Part shown: piece after piece, positions 58,788-64,000 of the stretch
Layout: every line of letters starts with the position of its first letter
Numbering within the stretch: position 1 is the stretch's first letter
NCBI RefSeq assembly: GCF_020010925.1
Contig: NZ_JAGJBZ010000002.1
Location: 124,001-188,000 of the forward strand
DNA: 64,000 nucleotides
Reading direction: 5' to 3'
DNA from: Streptomyces griseiscabiei
Lineage (GTDB): Bacteria; Actinomycetota; Actinomycetes; Streptomycetales; Streptomycetaceae
Notes under the pieces: generated by a model
Told to the model about the DNA's origin: nothing
Database searches by the model: none
What the model saw: only the letters and a program-made list of their open reading frames with translations
Translations under genes and position numbers: made by a program

Positions 58788-58850
58788 GGCGTGTTTCGGA
58801 AGTCCCTTCTGCTCTCCGGGCGACGAAGGGACTTCCGAAACACGCCCTAG
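58784..58850. repeat. CTAG-flanked 26-bp perfect inverted repeat, MITE-like / terminator
   Basis: Arms 58784-58809 and 58825-58850 are perfect reverse complements of 26 bases, starting CTAGGGCGTGTTTCGGAAGT, with a 15-base loop. Both ends are CTAG, which is palindromic and resembles IS5-type targets, and the GGCGTGTTTC sequence resembles ends of Streptomyces insertion sequences. The left arm includes the TAG stop of the preceding gene. It acts at least as a strong hairpin and may be a tiny non-autonomous element. Confidence 0.6.
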
Positions 58851-58869
58851 CCGGTCCGGCACGGCACAC

Positions 58870-58909
58870 GTGGAGGGGGCGCCCGGTACTCACCGGGCGC
58901 CCCCTCCAC
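58870..58909. terminator. Second strong hairpin, 18-bp stem
   Basis: GTGGAGGGGGCGCCCGGT pairs perfectly with ACCGGGCGCCCCCTCCAC across loop ACTC. It lies 20 bases after the preceding palindrome and upstream of the exporter operon, so the large membrane protein gene is followed by two hairpins in tandem. Confidence 0.75.
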
Positions 58910-59019
58910 ATGTGCGCCGCCGTCGCCCCTGTCACCGTCCCCGGTATGACTTCTGTCATCCCGCCTTCAGGACCCCCGACACTGCCGCCCGCACCCCCCG
59001 CCCGCCGACGATGGTCCCC

Positions 59020-59994
59020 ATGACGACGACCACGACGACGACCACGGCGGCGGCCACCGGCACCGCGGTGGTGGGGTTCGACAACGTGACGAAGGCGTAC
59101 GGCGACGTACGGGCCGTGGACGGCCTGACGCTCGCCCTGTACCCGGGGGAGACCGTGGCCCTGCTGGGCCCGAACGGGGCCGGCAAGTCCACCACCCTGG
59201 ACCTGCTGCTCGGCCTGAAGAAAGCCGACAGCGGCACGATCGGCCTCTTCGGCACCAGCCCGCGCGAGGCGATCACCGCCGGACGTGTGGGCGCCATGCT
59301 GCAGAGCGGCGGCCTGATGGACGAGGTCACGGTCGCCGAGCTGGTCCGCCTCGCCTGCGACCTGCACCCGAGGCCGTACCCGGTCTCCGAGGTCCTCGCC
59401 CGCGCCGGCATCGCCCAGATCGCCGACCGCAAGGTCCACAAGCTCTCCGGCGGCCAGGCCCAGCGCGTCCGCTTCGCCCTCGCCACGGCGGGCGACAGCG
59501 ATCTGATCGTCCTGGACGAGCCCACCACCGGCATGGACGTCTCCGCCCGCCAGGCGTTCTGGGCCACCATGCGCGAACAGGCCGACCAGGGCCGCACCGT
59601 CCTGTTCGCCACCCACTACCTCGAAGAGGCCGACGCCATCGCCGACCGTGTGCTCGTGCTGCACCGGGGCCGGCTGCTGGCCGACGGCACCGCGGCCGAG
59701 ATCAAGGCCAGGGCGGGCGCCCGCAGGATCTCCTTCGACCTGCCCGACGACGGCACCGTCGACGAGGCCCGGCTGCGCGGCCTCCCCTTCCTCGCCACCC
59801 TCACGGTCTCCCGCAGCGGCTCCGCCGCGGGCTCCGGCCGGACCGTCCGCATCCAGTCCACCGACGCCGACGCGACCGTCCACGCCCTCTACGGCCTCGG
59901 CCTGTACCCCCGCAACCTCGAAGTCACCGGCCTCGGCCTGGAACAGGCCTTCGTCGCGATCACCGCCGCCGAGGAGGCGAAGCAGCAGTCATGA
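59020..59994 (+). CDS. ABC exporter ATPase (CcmA/DrrA type)
   Basis: A 324-residue ATPase. Start ATG 59020 gives a threonine-rich N-terminus; ATG 59011 is an alternative. Walker A GPNGAGKST, signature LSGGQAQRVRFALA, Walker B LIVLDEPTTGMD and switch HYLEEAD are intact. A C-terminal extension of about 80 residues follows, as in ABC-2 drug or lipid exporters. First of four genes linked by four-base overlaps with a permease, a histidine kinase and a response regulator. Confidence 0.88.
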   Translation: MTTTTTTTTAAATGTAVVGFDNVTKAYGDVRAVDGLTLALYPGETVALLGPNGAGKSTTLDLLLGLKKADSGTIGLFGTSPREAITAGRVGAMLQSGGLMDEVTVAELVRLACDLHPRPYPVSEVLARAGIAQIADRKVHKLSGGQAQRVRFALATAGDSDLIVLDEPTTGMDVSARQAFWATMREQADQGRTVLFATHYLEEADAIADRVLVLHRGRLLADGTAAEIKARAGARRISFDLPDDGTVDEARLRGLPFLATLTVSRSGSAAGSGRTVRIQSTDADATVHALYGLGLYPRNLEVTGLGLEQAFVAITAAEEAKQQS

Positions 59995-60731
59995 ACAGCC
60001 TCATCAAGCTCGAACTCGTCCGCGCCCTGCGCAACCGCAAGGCCATGTTCTTCTCGGTGCTCTACCCGTCGCTGCTGTTCCTGCTGATCGCGGGCAGCGC
60101 GAGCAACACGGACGAGCTCGGCGACACCGGTCTGACCCTGCCGACGTACATGATGGTCTCCATGGCCTCCTTCGGCGCCCTGACGGCCGTCCTGATGGGC
60201 AACAGCGAACGCATCGCCAAGGAACGCGAGGGCGGCTGGGTACGGCAGCTGCGGCTGACGACGCTGCCCGGCCGCGGCTACGTCCTCGCCAAGACCGCGA
60301 GCGCGGCCGTGGTCAGCCTGCCGTCCATCGTGATCGTCTTCGTGGTGGCCGCCGTGGCGAAGGGCGTACGCCTGGACGCCTGGCAGTGGCTCGCCCTCAC
60401 CGGCGCGATCTGGGCCGGCAGCCTGGTCTTCGCCGCGCTCGGCGTCGCCCTCGGCTACCTCGCCACCGGCGACGCGGTCCGCCCGATCACGATGATCGTC
60501 TACTTCGGTCTGTCGATGCTCGGCGGTCTGTGGATGCCGACGACGACGTTCCCCGAGTGGCTGCAGGACATCGCGAAGTGGGTGCCCACGCACGCGTACG
60601 CTGCCCTGGGGCAGGCCATCGAGCAGAGTCGGGCCCCGCACGCCAGGGACCTCGTCATCCTGGCCGTCTCGTTCGCCCTGTTCGCGGGCGGCGCGGCCTG
60701 GCTCTACCGGAAGGACACGCTGAAGGCGTGA
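59991..60731 (+). CDS. ABC-2 type exporter permease
   Basis: A 246-residue membrane protein, ATG 59991, overlapping the ATPase gene by four bases. Six hydrophobic segments, with the first after NSLIKLELVRALRNRKAM and the conserved ABC-2 pattern NSERIAKEREGGWVRQLRLT, followed by GGLWMPTTTFPEWLQ near the end. Together with the ATPase it forms an exporter; the substrate is unknown but the kinase partner suggests an envelope-stress or antibiotic-responsive pump. Confidence 0.85.
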   Translation: MNSLIKLELVRALRNRKAMFFSVLYPSLLFLLIAGSASNTDELGDTGLTLPTYMMVSMASFGALTAVLMGNSERIAKEREGGWVRQLRLTTLPGRGYVLAKTASAAVVSLPSIVIVFVVAAVAKGVRLDAWQWLALTGAIWAGSLVFAALGVALGYLATGDAVRPITMIVYFGLSMLGGLWMPTTTFPEWLQDIAKWVPTHAYAALGQAIEQSRAPHARDLVILAVSFALFAGGAAWLYRKDTLKA

Positions 60732-61909
60732 GCGGCGTCGGCATCGGGCAGCGCCCGCAGAACCGCAGGCAGAGGGCGATCAAGTTCCTCTGGACCGGGA
60801 TCTGGCTCGCCTATCTGAGCGCCCCCGTCAGCGATCTGCTGCACGGGGGCCACAGCGACGGAGTCGTCGTCCTCGGCTGGATCGGTCTGGTCGCCTTCGT
60901 CGCCTGGTACTTCGCGCTGATCTTCCGCACCGGCCGCCGCGACACCACCGGGCCGGTGCTCGGCGCGCTGGCCGTCCTCGCCGCGCAGTCCACGGTCCTC
61001 GCCCTCAGCCTCGGCCGCGAGTGGCTCGTCCTCTTCGTCTACGTGTCGGTGGCCTCCGGCGCGGCCCTCCCGCTCCGGCTCGCCCGCTTCACGATCCTGG
61101 CGGTCTCGGGCCTGCTCACGGCCATCGCCCTCGCCGTACCGGAGGGCGAGGCCTACCTCGCCTCCCTGCTCCTGCCGGCCCTCCTCGGCGGCTTCTCCAT
61201 GACCGGCGTCCGCGAACTCATCCGCACGACCCAGGAACTGCGCGAGGCCAGGGCCACGGTCGCCCAGCTCGCCGCCAACGAGGAGCGGTTGCGCCTCGCC
61301 CGCGACCTGCACGACCTCCTCGGCCACTCCCTCTCCCTGATCACCCTCAAGAGCGAGCTGGCGGGCCGGATGCTCCCGGACCACCCCGACCGGGCCGCCC
61401 AGCAGGTCGCCGACATCGAACAGGTCAGCCGCCAGGCCCTGGTCGACGTCCGTGAGGCCGTCACCGGCTACCGCCGCCCCCGTCTCGGCGCGGAACTCGC
61501 GGGCGCCCGCGACGCGTTGACGGCGGCCGGCATCACCGCCGACCTCCCCGCCGCCCCCGACCTCGCCGACGCTCCCGAGGACAGCGAGTCCGCCCTCGCC
61601 TGGGCCCTGCGCGAGGCCGTCACCAACGTCGTACGGCACAGCGGCGCCCACCGCTGCACGGTGGACCTCGTCCGCCGCCAGACCCTCGACGGCCCCGTGC
61701 TCGAACTGACCGTGGACGACGACGGAAGGGGAGTTCCGGCCGGTACCCCGGGTGAGGGCACGGGCAGTGGTCTGGCGGGCCTCACCGAGCGGCTGGCGAA
61801 GGTCGGCGGCACCCTGGAGGCGGCCCCGTCCCCGCACGGGTTCCGGCTGGTCGCCCGCGCCCCCGCCGCACCCCGGGACCCGAACGCGGCCGTAGGATCC
61901 GGCGCATGA
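60728..61909 (+). CDS. Sensor histidine kinase, DesK/NarX type
   Basis: A 393-residue kinase from GTG 60728, overlapping the permease stop (GTGA). An N-terminal membrane block of about five helices (residues 18-155) has no large sensory loop, typical of intramembrane-sensing kinases. The HisKA_3 phosphoacceptor His195 is in ARDLHDLLGHSL. The ATPase domain shows ALREAVTNVVRHSGA, then DDGRGVPAG and GSGLAGLTERL. It probably senses the state of the membrane or the exporter and phosphorylates the next gene product. Confidence 0.88.
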   Translation: MSGVGIGQRPQNRRQRAIKFLWTGIWLAYLSAPVSDLLHGGHSDGVVVLGWIGLVAFVAWYFALIFRTGRRDTTGPVLGALAVLAAQSTVLALSLGREWLVLFVYVSVASGAALPLRLARFTILAVSGLLTAIALAVPEGEAYLASLLLPALLGGFSMTGVRELIRTTQELREARATVAQLAANEERLRLARDLHDLLGHSLSLITLKSELAGRMLPDHPDRAAQQVADIEQVSRQALVDVREAVTGYRRPRLGAELAGARDALTAAGITADLPAAPDLADAPEDSESALAWALREAVTNVVRHSGAHRCTVDLVRRQTLDGPVLELTVDDDGRGVPAGTPGEGTGSGLAGLTERLAKVGGTLEAAPSPHGFRLVARAPAAPRDPNAAVGSGA

Positions 61910-62520
61910 CCCGCACGATCAAGGTCCTGCTCGCCGAGGACCAGTCGATGGTCCGCGAGGCCCTGGCCGCCCTGCTCGGTCTGGAGCCCGACATCGAGGT
62001 CGTGGCCCAGGCCGCCCGGGGCGACGAGGTGCTGGCCGCCGCCCGCGCCCACGACATCGACGTGGCCCTCCTCGACATCGAGATGCCGGGCGCGACCGGC
62101 ATCGAGGCGGCGGCCCAGCTCCACCGGGCTCTCCCGGCGGTGAAGCTGGTCGTCCTCACCACCTTCGGCCGCCCCGGGTACCTCCGCAGCGCCATGGAGG
62201 CAGGCGCCGACGCCTTCCTGGTCAAGGACGCCCCCGCCGCGCAACTCGCGGACGCGGTACGCCGGGTGCTGGCGGGCGAACGGGTCATCGACCCCACCCT
62301 CGCGGCGGCGGCCCTCGCCGAGGGCGCGAACCCCCTGACCGACCGCGAACGCGAGGTCCTGCGCGCCGCGGCCGACGGCTCCACCAACGCCGAACTCGCC
62401 CAGGCCCTGCACCTCTCCCAGGGCACGGTCCGCAACTACCTGTCGACGGCGATCCAGAAACTGGCGGTCCGCAACAGAACGGAGGCGGTGCGGACGGCAA
62501 GGGAGAAGGGCTGGTTGTAG
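61906..62520 (+). CDS. NarL/LuxR-family response regulator
   Basis: A 204-residue regulator, ATG 61906, overlapping the kinase stop by four bases. Receiver phosphoacceptor D57 is in VALLDIEMPG, with E11-D12 acidic pocket and K in FLVKDAPAA. The C-terminal LuxR-type helix-turn-helix (about 140-200) reads LTDREREVLRAAADGSTNAE. It likely activates the exporter operon itself. Confidence 0.9.
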   Translation: MTRTIKVLLAEDQSMVREALAALLGLEPDIEVVAQAARGDEVLAAARAHDIDVALLDIEMPGATGIEAAAQLHRALPAVKLVVLTTFGRPGYLRSAMEAGADAFLVKDAPAAQLADAVRRVLAGERVIDPTLAAAALAEGANPLTDREREVLRAAADGSTNAELAQALHLSQGTVRNYLSTAIQKLAVRNRTEAVRTAREKGWL

Positions 62521-62575
62521 AACGAGACAGGGAGAGCGGCCCGCCGGACGGACAGGCACTCTCAGCCGGCCACCC

Positions 62576-63448
62576 TCAGTTCAGCAGAGCCCGGGCCGCC
62601 CCCGCCTGCCGCCGCACCTTCTCCGCCGCGCCCTCGTCCACCCCGGCCACCACCTCCGCGTACTCCTCCAGCGCGACGGCACCGCGCACATACTCCCCGC
62701 GCTGCACCAGCAACCGCGCCCACTCGTACCGCAGCCGCGCCGGATGCGAGGGCATCGCCAGCGACAACTCCAGCGCCCACAGCGCGACATCCGTCCGCTC
62801 GGGCCGGGCCGCCGCCCACGCCCGTACGTTGTTCAGGACGCGCACCACCACGTCCAGCGGGTCGGCGGGGTCCAGCATCCCGGGGGCCGGCGGAGCCCCC
62901 GTCGCCCCCGCGACCAGCAACTCCGCGTCGCTCCCGGTCAGTACCCGCCCCCCGTCGAACGGATCGGCGAGCACCTGCTCCCCGGGCGGCCCGAACCCCA
63001 CCACGAAGTGCCCCGGCAGCGCGACCCCGTACACGGGCGCCCCCGCCCGCCGGGCCACCTCCATCCACACCACCGACAGCAGGATCGGCAGCCCCCGCCG
63101 CCGCCGGAGCACCTGGTGCAGCAGCGACGACTCCAGCCGCTGGTAGTCCCCGGCGGAGCCACGGAACCCGCACCGCTCCCCGAGCAGTCCGGCCGCCGCG
63201 ACCGCCCAGGCGCGGGGGTCGCCGGGCCGGTAGGGCATCAGCCCGGCGAGCCGGTCGAGTTCGATCTCGGCGGCGTCGATCCCCGCGTCGTCCAGCGCGC
63301 CGTCGCCCGCCGCCCCCACCAGCAGACACAGCACGGCCAGGTCGGGCCGCTCGGCCCGCGCCTGCGCCGCGAACCGCCGCCGTACCTCGGCGGCCCGCTC
63401 CGCCCCGGGCGGACGCGGCCCCGGCCCGGCCGGGTGATGCCCGCTCAC
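62576..63448 (-). CDS. SirB1/transglutaminase-like protein with TPR-type tail
   Basis: A 290-residue protein from GTG 63448. The central part (about residues 75-200) has the SirB1 pattern: GDYQRLESSLLHQVLRRRRG, LPILLSVVWMEVARRAG, then GVALPGHFVVGFG with the HF dyad of transglutaminase-like folds and LADPFDGG. The C-terminus is a helical TPR-like repeat region (ALWALELSLAMPSHPARLRY). Enzymatic activity is unknown. Its start overlaps the stop of the GNAT gene by four bases. Confidence 0.8.
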   Translation of the reverse strand: MSGHHPAGPGPRPPGAERAAEVRRRFAAQARAERPDLAVLCLLVGAAGDGALDDAGIDAAEIELDRLAGLMPYRPGDPRAWAVAAAGLLGERCGFRGSAGDYQRLESSLLHQVLRRRRGLPILLSVVWMEVARRAGAPVYGVALPGHFVVGFGPPGEQVLADPFDGGRVLTGSDAELLVAGATGAPPAPGMLDPADPLDVVVRVLNNVRAWAAARPERTDVALWALELSLAMPSHPARLRYEWARLLVQRGEYVRGAVALEEYAEVVAGVDEGAAEKVRRQAGAARALLN

Positions 63449-64000
63449 GACGATCCGGCCGAGCGTGAGCCGGCGCCGGAGCCCTCGGTCGCGCTCCCGG
63501 GCTCCCGGTAGTGGTGGTACGAGTGGTGCGCCGCGAACCCCATGCCCCCGTACAGGGCCCGCGCCCCCACGTTGTCCGCCTCCACCTGCAGCCAGGCGGC
63601 GGAGGCTCCCTCGTCCAGGGCCCGCCGCGCCAGCGCCGCCATCACGGTCGTGGCGAGCCCCTCCCGCCGCCGCGCGGGGTCGACCTCGACGGCCGCGAAC
63701 CCGGCCCACCGCCCGTCCACCACGCACCGCCCGATCGCGGCGGGCCCCGCGCCCTCCGCGCCCGGCACGGTCGCGAACCACACGGAGGGCCCGCTCCCGA
63801 GCACCTGCAGCGCGACCTCGCCGAGGCCCTTGCGCTGGTAGCGGCCGAGCCACGCCTCGTCGGCCGTCCGGGACAGCCCCACCCCGGCCGTCTCCCGGTC
63901 CGCGACCGGTGCGAGCGCCCCGATCCACAGCTCGGCGGTGACCTCACGGACCCAGCCCCGGTCCGCCACCTCCGCGCACAGCAGCTCCTGCGTGCCCTCG
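63445..64000 (-). CDS. GNAT-family N-acetyltransferase, 5' part cut by window edge
   Basis: The frame is open to the window end (EGTQELLCAEVADRGWVREV reads in from the edge), so the gene starts beyond 64000. The visible 185 residues contain the GNAT acetyl-CoA site EVDPARRREGLATTVMAALA and the later DNVGARALYGGMGF, then HHSYHHYREPG. Related proteins have an N-terminal domain of about 150 more residues, which would lie outside. GTG 63969 could be mistaken for a start. Substrate unknown. Confidence 0.8.
   Translation of the reverse strand, partial: EGTQELLCAEVADRGWVREVTAELWIGALAPVADRETAGVGLSRTADEAWLGRYQRKGLGEVALQVLGSGPSVWFATVPGAEGAGPAAIGRCVVDGRWAGFAAVEVDPARRREGLATTVMAALARRALDEGASAAWLQVEADNVGARALYGGMGFAAHHSYHHYREPGSATEGSGAGSRSAGSS

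Overview
The window is high-GC actinomycete chromosome, almost certainly a Streptomyces. The signs are GC-rich third codon positions, GTG and TTG starts, mycothiol biosynthesis, a BldK-type peptide permease, a SpoIIE-type phosphatase and small Streptomyces-style membrane proteins. The left 12.7 kb carries the end of the thaxtomin phytotoxin cluster: txtA, txtB, txtH and txtC in one direction, with a 1.5-kb leader. This points to a common-scab pathogen such as S. scabiei or a relative; the exact species cannot be fixed from the sequence alone. The other thaxtomin genes (the nitric oxide synthase txtD, the nitrating P450 txtE, most or all of txtR) would lie left of the window.

Layout. 1-1571: leader with a perfect CebR-type operator. 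1572-12697: two A-MT-T-C NRPS genes, an MbtH gene, a decayed berberine-bridge-type oxidoreductase remnant, then the P450. A second CebR box lies inside txtB. 12698-13260: junction with a truncated IS21-type transposase gene. From about 13.3 kb on the content looks like core chromosome: a threonine-synthase-like enzyme, a septum-formation-family membrane protein, a GntR regulator, a SPOR-like small protein, a Nudix hydrolase, two ATPase/phosphatase signalling proteins, a three-gene succinate dehydrogenase/fumarate reductase operon (24.6-28.1 kb), a solitary peptide-binding lipoprotein and the GTPase TypA.

34.5-52.2 kb is a peptide-uptake block. It holds a complete five-gene bldK-like operon, a HAD phosphatase plus VOC protein pair, a reversed three-gene permease-binding protein-permease operon with no ATPases, and a second complete five-gene Opp/Dpp operon. 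A DPP-IV-like S9 peptidase follows on the opposite strand and shares a bidirectional terminator. The right end carries mshB (mycothiol), small and large membrane proteins (one with a peptidoglycan-binding domain), an ABC-2 exporter overlapping a two-component system, a SirB1-type protein and a GNAT gene cut by the window edge.

How the parts work together. TxtA and TxtB each activate one aromatic amino acid, N-methylate it in cis and form the diketopiperazine. TxtH supports the adenylation domains and TxtC hydroxylates the product. The CebR boxes tie expression to cello-oligosaccharide signals from plant material. The flanking genes are ordinary Streptomyces core functions. From memory, their order (sdh, typA, bldK, second opp, mshB) matches the S. 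coelicolor region around SCO5106-SCO5126, so the toxin island appears to sit beside conserved chromosome.
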